Part shown: in pieces, positions 1 through 7,718 of the stretch
Layout of the letters: every line of letters starts with the position of its first letter
Position numbering within the stretch: the stretch's first letter is position 1
Source of the DNA: Flaviramulus sp.
Lineage (GTDB): Bacteria > Bacteroidota > Bacteroidia > Flavobacteriales > Flavobacteriaceae
Length of the DNA: 32,470 bases
Assembly (NCBI RefSeq): GCF_013001275.1
Contig: NZ_JABDMV010000010.1
Location: 1-32,470 of the forward strand
Direction: 5' to 3'
Program-made: the position numbers and the translations under genes
Notes under the pieces: model-generated
What the model was told of the DNA's origin: nothing
The model's database searches: none
The model's input: only the letters and a program-made list of their open reading frames with translations

Positions 1-1573
1 CGCCATCTGCATCTGGTAAAATGGATAAATCTGTTGGGTCATCTATTTCATCATTAGGATCATTTGGATCACTAAGATTTGAGCCTTCAAAAAGTGCGTC
101 AAGTCCATCATTATCTCCATCAGAAAAAGTAGTGATTGAATCTGCCATACCGTTTTCTTCAATATCTGGCGTGCCATCATTATCGCTATCTAAATCTAAC
201 AAATCTGGAATTAAATCATTATCCGTAAAAACAACATCTATACCACTGCCATAAACCAAATCTATACCATTAGAAGAGACAATGGTTGAAGGCACTATAT
301 AGCCTAAAGTGGTTTGTCCCTCGATATTATCTGGTATCCCGTCGTTATCACTATCTAAATCTAAATGGTTAAATTTACCATCACCGTCAAAATCTTCACC
401 TGTTACAATATTTAAAGAATTTGCATTAAAATCTAAAAACTCACATTGTGTGAAAGACATACCATATTGTCTCCCGTTTGTACCTGTTGAGGTTTTTAAA
501 GCTTGCATACGCATGGTAAAAGTATTACCTATAAATTGATAATAAGCTCTCAATGCTTTTAATGTTGAAAAACCAGGTCCTTCTTGCAAACCAGATGCGC
601 TAATTTGTATGTCCCCGCCGCCTAAATCTAATACTTCCAAAGACGTTGGGTTTTCTGTTCCATAAGCAGCGACATCATTATAAACTACTGATTCTTTTAA
701 ACTACCGCCACCATCACAATCCCAAGTAATTCCATTTATTCTAAAAATTTCAGTTGAAGGAGTTGTGGTTCCGCCATCTACAATAGTAAATTTAAAGGTG
801 GCACCAGGCGTTCCAGAACCGGTAAAACTAAGCGTAGTTTGCAAAAAAGTTGGATTACCTGTCCCATCATCATCTATATTGGAAATGGTAGTATTATCTA
901 ATTCCATAATTTCCAAGAGAACATCAAAACCTTGTATGGCATTACCAAATCTATACACCGCTCCTACTGTTCCGACAGACCCAGTACTTGCTGCTGCATC
1001 ATAAACTACATTTTCAAAAGCCAATTCTGGCAATGTACATTCAAACCTGTTTTCACCTAAATTTTCGGCCGCATCCGTAATTCCATCACCATCATCATCA
1101 TAGTCCAATTTATCAATTACACCATCGCCATCTGTATCCAATTGAGCATTACAAGTAGCGTCACCTCCTGAAACATTAAAAAATATTGTATCTCCAGCAG
1201 TATCCGCTCCACTTCCGTCATTATTTATTACTTCCGTACCTGCAACTACTACAGAAACATATGTGCCACTGCCGTCCCATCCATCATCATCTAAATCATA
1301 AAGTTTTATGTAATAGTTAGTCCCATTGGCAACACAACCTAAATCGTATTTAGAGCCGTACTTATCTGTAACTCCAACTTGAGCCGACACATAACAGTGG
1401 TTATCGTCGCAAATAGTTGCAATTAAATCGTTAGCTGTATTATAAACTTCTAGTTTATTTAAGAACGAATTTTCATTCCATTTTACAGTTATTTGAACAT
1501 CGGAATTTTGTGCATAATAAATATTACACACTAATAAAGTGAAGAACAGACTAAAAAGTAGTTTTGTTTTCAT
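1..1573 (-). CDS. Secreted surface protein with DxDxDG calcium-binding-type repeats (5' part, truncated by window edge)
   Basis: I translated the minus strand from the ATG at 1573-1571: the frame stays open for 524 codons to the left edge, so the C-terminus is missing. It opens with a signal peptide (MKTKLLFSLFFTLLV..., cleavage probably after YYAQ, about residue 22). Residues about 90-105 contain YDLDDDGWDGSG, and several thrombospondin type 3-like acidic repeats follow (DTDGDGVIDKLDYDDDGDG, DFDGDGKFNHLDLDSDNDG, DLDSDNDGTPD), a pattern that usually binds Ca2+ and forms stiff stalks. Between them are beta-rich segments of about 150-180 residues that I do not recognise. Such flavobacterial proteins are often exported and anchored by the type IX system through a C-terminal domain; that end is outside the window, so this is inference. 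It is a single gene downstream of radA, with a 332-nt gap that must hold its promoter. Confidence 0.85.
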   Translation of the reverse strand, partial: MKTKLLFSLFFTLLVCNIYYAQNSDVQITVKWNENSFLNKLEVYNTANDLIATICDDNHCYVSAQVGVTDKYGSKYDLGCVANGTNYYIKLYDLDDDGWDGSGTYVSVVVAGTEVINNDGSGADTAGDTIFFNVSGGDATCNAQLDTDGDGVIDKLDYDDDGDGITDAAENLGENRFECTLPELAFENVVYDAAASTGSVGTVGAVYRFGNAIQGFDVLLEIMELDNTTISNIDDDGTGNPTFLQTTLSFTGSGTPGATFKFTIVDGGTTTPSTEIFRINGITWDCDGGGSLKESVVYNDVAAYGTENPTSLEVLDLGGGDIQISASGLQEGPGFSTLKALRAYYQFIGNTFTMRMQALKTSTGTNGRQYGMSFTQCEFLDFNANSLNIVTGEDFDGDGKFNHLDLDSDNDGIPDNIEGQTTLGYIVPSTIVSSNGIDLVYGSGIDVVFTDNDLIPDLLDLDSDNDGTPDIEENGMADSITTFSDGDNDGLDALFEGSNLSDPNDPNDEIDDPTDLSILPDADG

Positions 1574-1905
1574 TATTAATAGATTTGGGTAAATCGAACT
1601 TAACTTATTATCAACTATTTAAATTTTTTTCTCGTTAAACATTATTAAATTTCTGTCAAATACAATATTATCGATGAAATACAATGACTTTGACTCTCAC
1701 TTTCGTAATGTTTATATCATATAATTTTCGTTGAAACTAAACTTGAGGGAAGATATTTTCAATTTTTGGAATCATTAATTACCTGATTCCTAAACTTATA
1801 ATTGAACAATATTAAATTAAAAAGTCGATAAAACCTAATAAAAATACGATAAAATGCGTTTTTTTTCGATAAAGCGCAAATTTACTGTCGAAATTCTAAA
1901 AATCT
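1574..1905. other. Intergenic region between the surface-protein start and radA stop
   Basis: These 332 nt contain no ORF that I can support. The stretch is very AT-rich. On the minus strand TAAATTTG (complement of 1877-1884) matches the -7 element TAnnTTTG and would give a long leader of about 300 nt for the surface-protein gene; no clear -33 TTTG is visible. Just downstream lie three CGATAAA copies (1826, 1847, 1867) at 21- and 20-bp spacing. No terminator hairpin for the radA operon was found. Confidence 0.5.
1826..1873. repeat. Three phased CGATAAA direct repeats
   Basis: CGATAAA occurs at 1826-1832, 1847-1853 and 1867-1873, spaced 21 and 20 bp, about two helical turns each. The first two are extended by a further A. 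They lie just downstream of a candidate -7 element (1877-1884, minus strand) of the surface-protein gene. Spacing on one helix face suits a regulator-binding array, but in AT-rich DNA chance remains possible. Confidence 0.35.
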
Positions 1906-3264
1906 TTACGTTAACAACACTACTAAATCCTCTATCTTTGAAATTAAATGAATTTTTATAGCCGTATTTTTTAGTGATATTTTGTTGTATTTAGAAACAA
2001 ATATTGTAGAAAACCCTAGTTTCTCAGCTTCCAAAATTCGTTGTTCTACACGTTGCACAGGGCGAATTTCACCCGATAAACCAACCTCAGCAGCAAAACA
2101 AATGTTTTTTTGTAATGCGACATCTTCATTTGATGATAATATAGCGGCAACAACAGCTAAATCAATTGCAGGATCATCAACGGTGATACCACCTGTAATA
2201 TTTAAAAACACATCTTTAGCACCCAATCGGAAACCAGCACGTTTTTCTAAAACTGCCAATAGCATATTAAGGCGTTTCGCATTAAATCCTGTCGCACTTC
2301 TCTGTGGTGTACCATAAACTGCGGTGCTTACTAAGGCTTGTACTTCTATCATAAGTGGGCGCATACCTTCCAATGTTGCGGCAATAGCGTTCCCTGATAA
2401 TTCTTCGTCTTTTTTTGAAATTAAAATTTCCGACGGGTTTGTTACTTCTCGCAATCCAGATCCCTGCATTTCGTAAATGCCCAACTCGTTTGTGGAACCA
2501 AAACGGTTTTTGTGTGCCCTCAAAATTCTAAACACATGATTTCGATCGCCTTCAAACTGTAAAACCGTATCAACCATATGCTCTAATATTTTTGGACCTG
2601 CTATATTACCGTCTTTAGTAATATGCCCAATTAGTAACACTGGCGTCGATGTTTCTTTTGCAAATTTTATAAGCTCCGTTGTACACTCCTTAATTTGTGA
2701 AATACTTCCAGATGACGACTCTATATAATCGCTATGTAAAGTCTGAATCGAGTCAATTATAACAATATCAGGTTCAAGCGACGCAATTTGCTTAAAAATA
2801 TTTTGTGTTTTTGTTTCAGTGAGAATGTAGCAATTATTGTTATTTGGATTAATACGCTCCGCACGCATTTTTATTTGTTTTTGGCTTTCTTCACCCGAAA
2901 CATACAAGGTTCTATATGGTAATTTTAGTGAAATTTGGAGCAAAAGTGTGCTTTTTCCAATTCCAGGTTCTCCACCTAAGAGCGTCAGTGAACCAGGAAC
3001 GATGCCGCCACCTAAAACGCGGTTAAATTCGCCATCAAAGGTATCTAAACGTGCTTCCTTTGAAGTGTCTATTTCATTAATTCGCAGCGGAATTGACGTA
3101 CGCTTTGATTTAGCCGTTGGTGCTTTCCAATCGTTTTTTTCGGGTTTTTGAATAACTTCCTCAATAATGGTATTCCATTCTTTGCAAGCATTACATTGCC
3201 CTTGCCACTTATCATATTGAGAGCCACAGTTCTGGCAAAAAAAAGTTGTTTTCACTTTTGCCAT
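1906..3264 (-). CDS. radA: DNA repair protein RadA
   Basis: RadA (Sms) is a RecA-like, DnaB-type branch-migration ATPase that acts in homologous recombination and repair in the cytoplasm. The 452-residue product has the full family layout: an N-terminal C4 zinc finger (Cys10, 13, 24, 27), a Walker A motif GEPGIGKST near residues 99-106, the RadA-specific KNRFG motif (AHKNRFGSTNE, about residue 250), and a C-terminal Lon-like domain ending near GEIRPVQRVEQRI. Length agrees with the E. coli protein (about 460). The start codon overlaps the stop of the preceding gene by one base (TAATG), indicating translational coupling at the distal end of the panC operon. No odd residues were seen. Confidence 0.97.
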   Translation of the reverse strand: MAKVKTTFFCQNCGSQYDKWQGQCNACKEWNTIIEEVIQKPEKNDWKAPTAKSKRTSIPLRINEIDTSKEARLDTFDGEFNRVLGGGIVPGSLTLLGGEPGIGKSTLLLQISLKLPYRTLYVSGEESQKQIKMRAERINPNNNNCYILTETKTQNIFKQIASLEPDIVIIDSIQTLHSDYIESSSGSISQIKECTTELIKFAKETSTPVLLIGHITKDGNIAGPKILEHMVDTVLQFEGDRNHVFRILRAHKNRFGSTNELGIYEMQGSGLREVTNPSEILISKKDEELSGNAIAATLEGMRPLMIEVQALVSTAVYGTPQRSATGFNAKRLNMLLAVLEKRAGFRLGAKDVFLNITGGITVDDPAIDLAVVAAILSSNEDVALQKNICFAAEVGLSGEIRPVQRVEQRILEAEKLGFSTIFVSKYNKISLKNTAIKIHLISKIEDLVVLLT

Positions 3265-4415
3265 TAATATCCAAAATCTGCTTTAATTAAATCTGCTTTT
3301 TCTAGCATTAAATCTTTTGTAAGACCCGCAATTTCCTTTAAAGTAAAGGCAGCTTGATAGGTACGCATTGCTTTTTTAGGTTCTCCCGTTTCCTCGTAAA
3401 AGCGCCCAATATAATATGTGCCTAACAAAGTTTCAGGGTATGCTTTTCTTGCCATTTTACCTAAAGCTTCATAATACTCATAAATTTCATTTTTTTCTAT
3501 TGCCGCAGAAATGGCTTTAAAATCATTAATTAATATTTGTTTATCAATGCCGAATAAATCAGAAATAGCTTGGTATTTTTCTTGAAGATATAGCACAGGA
3601 GAAATTTCTAATTCAAGAATAACTTCTTTATACTCTTTTTTGCTTATTGGTTGAAACACTTTAAAAAATCCTTCAATTGCTTTTGGTATTGCATGTGTTG
3701 GCACAGAATAATGCGACGGCCCTTCAAAACTATCAAAATCAAAATATAAATTGTTGTTACTTATAGCCGAAATATCTTTATTTAAAGCCTCCGCCATTTG
3801 TTTAATAGACGCTGCATCATTATTAGTATTTGCTAAATAATAAAATATTTTGGATTGTGATTTTGCCAATGTTTCAGGTAAATAATCTATCATATTTGGT
3901 GCTAATTCTGGACTTACAGAAATATATCCTTGAAATAATGGATTAGGTTTCATTAGAAAATAATTAATAAAATTAGCAGTTTCTCCATGCCCAACAGCAA
4001 CTCTAAAATTACCCGCTTTATAAACCCTTTCTATATGTGGAATTAATTCCATTCCTATAAACTCAAAAAATGATGCACCAGTATCAATAGGTAATGAGTT
4101 TTGTTCGGAGTACATACAATCATCGTATCGTTTTCCAGCTTGATTTATCCCAACAACAATAGCTTCGGGCATATCCTCCCAATATGAAAAATAATCAACA
4201 TTTCCTGCTACAGCCTCGAACATATAATCACCATCAAATACAATAAATAAAGGATAGGTTTTATTATTGTCTGAACTATAACCTCTTGGCAATTGAATTT
4301 TTAATTCGCGTTCTTCTCCTAATTTTGAAGACTGAATAGTTTCGTATTTAACCTGCGCCTCGATAACATAAGACGTCATCAAAAAATAAAAAAAGAAAAT
4401 AATTGGTTTTTTCAT
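3264..4415 (-). CDS. Esterase-fold (alpha/beta hydrolase, EntS/Fes-like) protein lacking the nucleophile serine, with helical C-terminal region
   Basis: The ATG at 4415-4413 was chosen because it starts a clean signal peptide (MKKPIIFFFYFLMTSYVIEAQ), giving 383 residues; a longer frame adds 21 unlikely residues. Residues about 22-255 resemble the putative esterase family (enterochelin esterase/esterase D type): YPLFIVFDGDYMF, AIVVGINQAG, FFEFIGMELIPHIERVY, FQGYISVSPELAPNM and the histidine loop EGPSHYSVPTHAIP (His235). At the nucleophile elbow, where GxSxG is expected, the sequence is G142-H143-G144-E145-T146, so Ser is Gly. The C-terminal part (about 260-383, YYIGRFYEETGEPKKAMRTYQAAF) looks like TPR-type helices. 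It is therefore probably a secreted or periplasmic non-catalytic binding protein, which is inference. It lies between the LPG_synthase_TM gene and radA in the panC operon. Confidence 0.8.
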   Translation of the reverse strand: MKKPIIFFFYFLMTSYVIEAQVKYETIQSSKLGEERELKIQLPRGYSSDNNKTYPLFIVFDGDYMFEAVAGNVDYFSYWEDMPEAIVVGINQAGKRYDDCMYSEQNSLPIDTGASFFEFIGMELIPHIERVYKAGNFRVAVGHGETANFINYFLMKPNPLFQGYISVSPELAPNMIDYLPETLAKSQSKIFYYLANTNNDAASIKQMAEALNKDISAISNNNLYFDFDSFEGPSHYSVPTHAIPKAIEGFFKVFQPISKKEYKEVILELEISPVLYLQEKYQAISDLFGIDKQILINDFKAISAAIEKNEIYEYYEALGKMARKAYPETLLGTYYIGRFYEETGEPKKAMRTYQAAFTLKEIAGLTKDLMLEKADLIKADFGY

Positions 4416-4511
4416 TGTTGAAAGGATTTGAGAATTTATACTGGCAAGGTAATAAATTAACAGAGAGATTAAAAGCAAAGTTTTTTAAGCTTTTAAGAAG
4501 TTCTAAACTTT

Positions 4512-5471
4512 TTATTTTGATTTTTTTCTGTTGAAAATTGGCAAATATATAAGTGATAAGCCTCCAAACAATATAACCATTAGGGTTTGCGAAGTCCACA
4601 TAATCCAACCAAAAGCACGACTTGGGTCTTCCGGAAGATTAAATAATAAAAATGCAAGCACAATAGCTTCAGGATACGAACCTATCCCACCATTTGTAGC
4701 CGCTATGCTAAAACTAGCTGCTATAAACCCAATTAATATGGCTGCCATGGGAATGTTGCCGGTTTGTTCCAAAGAAAATGAAGTCACATAAAACATAAGT
4801 AAATACATTGCCCAAATAAAAAGCGTATGAAAAATAAATGGCCATTTCTTTTTCATTTTAAAAATACTTAGCGCACCTTCAATTAGTCCGTTTACAAATC
4901 CTTTAATTTTTAATGCCAATTTAGATCTACCTTTCTTTATTAACCTTAAAACAAAAACAATAAGAACAACTGTCATTAAAACAATAAATAATAATTTTGT
5001 TGGATTAAATTTTTCAATTAAAAAACCATAAATAAAATCAAACTCAAGAAAAAGTGTAACAATTATAATTCCTATCATAACCATCATATCTGCAATACGT
5101 TCTGCTACAATGGTTCCAAATCCTTTTTCAAATGGAACTCCTTCATAATTTGTAAGAATAGTGGCTCTTGCAACTTCCCCTGCTCTCGGAATAGTGTAAT
5201 TTATTAAATAGGTAGCAAAAACGGCCATAATACTATTCCCTAATCTAATTTTATAACCCATTGGTTCGAGCTGAAATCGCCAGCGATAAGCCCGCGACAA
5301 ATGACTTAAAAGCCCTAAAAACATACCTAAAAGTACCCAAGTATAATCTGCTTTTTTAAAATAAGCGATTAACTCACTGATAGATATCTGAGATAGGGAA
5401 TACCAAACCAAAAAAACTCCCAGTAATAATGGGAGTGTAATTTTTAGTGTTTTTTTTATTTTAAGTTTCAA
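4512..5471 (-). CDS. Lysylphosphatidylglycerol synthase TM-region family membrane protein (UPF0104/YbhN-like)
   Basis: This is a 319-residue polytopic inner-membrane protein with about eight hydrophobic segments, beginning MKLKIKKTLKITLPLLLGVFL. Family landmarks are visible: SRAYRWRFQL after the second segment, PRAGEVARATILTNYEGVPFEKGFGTIVAERIADM in the middle, and ATNGGIGSYPEAI near residue 270. These match the LPG_synthase_TM (PF03706) family, which corresponds to the flippase-like part of MprF; stand-alone members lack the soluble synthase domain and their substrate is generally unknown. It starts 3 nt after the panD stop, so it is in the same operon; the panD neighbour does not imply a role in pantothenate metabolism. 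Confidence 0.85.
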   Translation of the reverse strand: MKLKIKKTLKITLPLLLGVFLVWYSLSQISISELIAYFKKADYTWVLLGMFLGLLSHLSRAYRWRFQLEPMGYKIRLGNSIMAVFATYLINYTIPRAGEVARATILTNYEGVPFEKGFGTIVAERIADMMVMIGIIIVTLFLEFDFIYGFLIEKFNPTKLLFIVLMTVVLIVFVLRLIKKGRSKLALKIKGFVNGLIEGALSIFKMKKKWPFIFHTLFIWAMYLLMFYVTSFSLEQTGNIPMAAILIGFIAASFSIAATNGGIGSYPEAIVLAFLLFNLPEDPSRAFGWIMWTSQTLMVILFGGLSLIYLPIFNRKKSK

Positions 5472-5474
5472 TGT

Positions 5475-5825
5475 TTAAGTTAATAAGTTTGATGTTTCAT
5501 CAGGAAACACTAAAGACGGTTTAAATACTTTAGCTTTATCAATATCCATAAACGCATATGTTATTAAAATTAAGGTGTCGCCTATTGATACTTTTCTGGC
5601 TGCCGCTCCATTAAGTGTGATTTCGCCACTATTTCTAGGACCCGGAATACAATAGGTTTCCAGGCGTTCACCATTATCATTATTCACTATTTGAACTTTT
5701 TCTCCTTGTATAATGTTAGCAGCATCCATTAGGTCTTCGTCTATGGTAATACTCCCTATATAATTGAGTTCTGCACCAGTGCATTTTACTCTATGAATTT
5801 TTGATTTTACTACTTGAATTTGCAT
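5475..5825 (-). CDS. panD: Aspartate 1-decarboxylase PanD
   Basis: PanD decarboxylates L-aspartate to beta-alanine for pantothenate synthesis. It is made as a 116-residue proenzyme and self-cleaves between Gly24 and Ser25 to form the pyruvoyl cofactor; the sequence has exactly Gly24-Ser25 (NYIGSITID). Other family features present are Lys9 and His11 in the N-terminal KSKIHR, Arg54 region ([11 protein letters not shown]) and the tail motif [20 protein letters not shown] with Asn and Tyr-rich ITYAFMD. The gene follows panC after 13 nt, which places both pantothenate steps on one transcript. Length is slightly under the 126 residues of E. coli PanD. Confidence 0.97.
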   Translation of the reverse strand: MQIQVVKSKIHRVKCTGAELNYIGSITIDEDLMDAANIIQGEKVQIVNNDNGERLETYCIPGPRNSGEITLNGAAARKVSIGDTLILITYAFMDIDKAKVFKPSLVFPDETSNLLT

Positions 5826-5838
5826 GGGGCAAAGATAA

Positions 5839-6690
5839 TTAATTTAGTGCGATATTATCTATTAGTCTTATATCATCGGCATACACCGCTATAAACGCTC
5901 TGTACTTTTTTTTATTCGATTTTCGCTTAACTGCTTTTAAAGTTTTCACATCTGCTATTATAAAATATTCTAATTTTAATAACTTATTCATTGCGAATTG
6001 TTTTTCAACCCATTCAGTAACTTTACCAGCACTTTTAGTAATAAAATATTGATTCGCAGTTTTTAGAGTTTTATAAATAAATGGTGCTGCCGTTTTATAC
6101 TCTGGTTTTAATCGTGTATTACGAGAACTCATTGCCAATCCATTAGGTTCTCGGTGTATTTTACACCCCACAATTTTAACAGGAATATGGTGTTTTTCTA
6201 CGAGTTTTTTAATTATGGTTAATTGCTGGAAATCTTTTTCTCCAAAATAAGCAGTATCCGGTTTTATTATATCAAAAAGGTGTTTTACTATCGTACCCAC
6301 ACCATCAAAATGTCCATTTCTAAATTTTCCTTCCATTTCAAACTCTAACCCATCAAAATCAAACTTTTTCGATTCTGTTTTACCTTCATAAATATCCTTA
6401 ACCGAAGGCGCAAAAACAATAATATCGTTTTTACTCATCTTTTTTAACAATTCCACATCTTTATCTAAAGTTCTAGGGTATTTTGCTAAATCTGAATTAT
6501 TATCAAATTGAGTGGGATTTACAAAAATTGTTACGACTACTTTGGAATTGTTTTCTAAGGCCTTTTCTACAAGTTGCAAATGTCCTTGGTGTAAAGCTCC
6601 CATAGTAGGAACCAACCCTAAAGTTTGTTTTTTTGCTTTTAAAGCAACAATTGCCGCGATTATTTGTTGTTTTTCGGAGTAAACTTCCAC
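5839..6690 (-). CDS. panC: Pantothenate synthetase PanC
   Basis: PanC joins pantoate and beta-alanine with ATP through a pantoyl-adenylate. The 283-residue product has the nucleotidyltransferase signature [16 protein letters not shown] near residues 22-37, [18 protein letters not shown], the pantoate/ATP site [15 protein letters not shown] and the KMSKS-like MSSRNTRL, all in the usual order. Length equals the family norm (about 283). It is first in a leftward operon with panD and lies opposite a GT5-like gene, sharing a short divergent promoter region with it. The start [10 protein letters not shown] is preceded by AT-rich leader and a TAnnTTTG element at 6715-6722. Confidence 0.97.
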   Translation of the reverse strand: MEVYSEKQQIIAAIVALKAKKQTLGLVPTMGALHQGHLQLVEKALENNSKVVVTIFVNPTQFDNNSDLAKYPRTLDKDVELLKKMSKNDIIVFAPSVKDIYEGKTESKKFDFDGLEFEMEGKFRNGHFDGVGTIVKHLFDIIKPDTAYFGEKDFQQLTIIKKLVEKHHIPVKIVGCKIHREPNGLAMSSRNTRLKPEYKTAAPFIYKTLKTANQYFITKSAGKVTEWVEKQFAMNKLLKLEYFIIADVKTLKAVKRKSNKKKYRAFIAVYADDIRLIDNIALN

Positions 6691-6714
6691 TTTTTAATAA
6701 AAAATTAACGTGTG

Positions 6715-6722
6715 CAAACTTA
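6715..6722 (-). promoter_or_regulatory. Candidate -7 promoter element of the panC operon
   Basis: The minus strand reads TAAGTTTG, a full match to the Bacteroidota -7 consensus TAnnTTTG, followed by CACACG and then panC 25 nt on. A clear -33 TTTG is not visible. It sits back to back with the element at 6754-6761. Confidence 0.6.
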
Positions 6723-6753
6723 AGATTTTACAATCAATTTGCATAAAATTTTG

Positions 6754-6761
6754 TACTTTTG
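6754..6761 (+). promoter_or_regulatory. Candidate -7 promoter element of the GT5-like gene
   Basis: TACTTTTG matches TAnnTTTG and continues GCGTG as is typical of flavobacterial promoters. It would give a leader of roughly 120 nt to the ATG at 6887. Only 31 nt separate it from the opposing panC -7 element, so the two -33 zones overlap. Confidence 0.6.
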
Positions 6762-6886
6762 CGTGTTTTTTATTTTGAATTTTAAAAAAGTAATTCGTTT
6801 GAATGACACCCTTTTGAGATTTTTATTAGAAAAAATTTAATTAGTTCTATTCTAGAATATCATTTTAAGTCAACAAAAATAAACAT

Positions 6887-7696
6887 ATGAAAGATAAGAG
6901 GATATTATACGTATCATCTGAAGTAGTGCCTTATTTACCAGAAACTGAAATTTCTTCAATGTCTTTTGAAGCTCCAAGATTAGTTAATCAACAAGGTGGA
7001 CAAATTAGAATCTTCATGCCTCGATATGGTAACATTAATGAGCGAAGACATCAATTACATGAGGTTATAAGATTATCTGGTATAAATTTAGTGATTAACG
7101 ATTTGGATATGCCACTTATAATTAAAGTAGCTTCTATCCCTAAAGAACGAATTCAGGTTTATTTTATAGATAACGATGAGTATTTTAAAAGAAAAGCAAC
7201 ATTAACAGATGAAGACGGTAAATTGTTTTCTGATAACGACGAACGTGCTATATTCTTTGCTAAAGGCGTTATAGAAACTGTTAAAAAATTAAATTGGGCA
7301 CCAGATATTATTCACGTACATGGTTGGTTAGCATCTTTATTACCTGTTTATTTAAAAGAGTATTATAAAGACGAACCATTATTTAATGAAAGCAAAGTAG
7401 TTACTTCAATATATAATCAAAGTTTTAACAATACCTTAAATAAAGATATGGTTAATAAGATTAAATTTGATAATATAAATGAAGATGCCATAAAATCCCT
7501 AAAAGAACCATCATATACTAACTTAATGAAAGTTGCGATTGATTATTCTGATGCGTTAATTGTTGGGTCTGAAAATCTACCTGAAGATTTAAATAATTAT
7601 TTAAGAGCATCTGATAAACCTATTTTAGAATATAAAAGTAAAGATGAATTTGGTGAAGCTTACACAACATTTTTTAATAATACCGTTTTAGGCTAA
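6887..7696 (+). CDS. Short glycogen/starch synthase-like protein (GT5 N-terminal domain only)
   Basis: The 269-residue product aligns by eye with the N-terminal Rossmann half of GT5 glycogen synthases: RILYVSSEVVPY at the start, RLVNQQGGQIRIFMPRYGNIN, DNDERAIFFAKGVIETVKKLNWAPDIIHVHGWLASLLPVYL, and a C-terminal part like YSDALIVGSENLPEDL. Full glycogen synthases are about 480 residues, so the second GT-B domain, which carries most nucleotide-sugar contacts, is absent. The ADP-glucose-binding KxGGL motif near the N-terminus is replaced (YLPETEISSMSFEAPRL). Flavobacterial genomes commonly carry this short form, from memory. A catalytic role in glycogen synthesis is doubtful; a sugar-binding or regulatory role is inference. 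It is followed at 22 nt by the DUF4270 gene. Confidence 0.8.
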   Translation: MKDKRILYVSSEVVPYLPETEISSMSFEAPRLVNQQGGQIRIFMPRYGNINERRHQLHEVIRLSGINLVINDLDMPLIIKVASIPKERIQVYFIDNDEYFKRKATLTDEDGKLFSDNDERAIFFAKGVIETVKKLNWAPDIIHVHGWLASLLPVYLKEYYKDEPLFNESKVVTSIYNQSFNNTLNKDMVNKIKFDNINEDAIKSLKEPSYTNLMKVAIDYSDALIVGSENLPEDLNNYLRASDKPILEYKSKDEFGEAYTTFFNNTVLG

Positions 7697-7718
7697 ACTA
7701 GATATTCATTTATATCCT

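Noticed and set aside
21-1004. Several serine- and proline-rich plus-strand ORFs
   Set aside because: They are antisense to the continuous minus-strand frame of the DxDxDG surface protein, whose signal peptide and repeats are clear.
4348-4608. 86-residue minus-strand ORF between the esterase-like and membrane-protein genes
   Set aside because: It overlaps both genes in another frame and has no recognisable features.
6848-6859. Perfect 12-bp palindrome TATTCTAGAATA in the leader of the GT5-like gene
   Set aside because: Short AT-rich palindromes are expected by chance here and nothing links it to a regulator.
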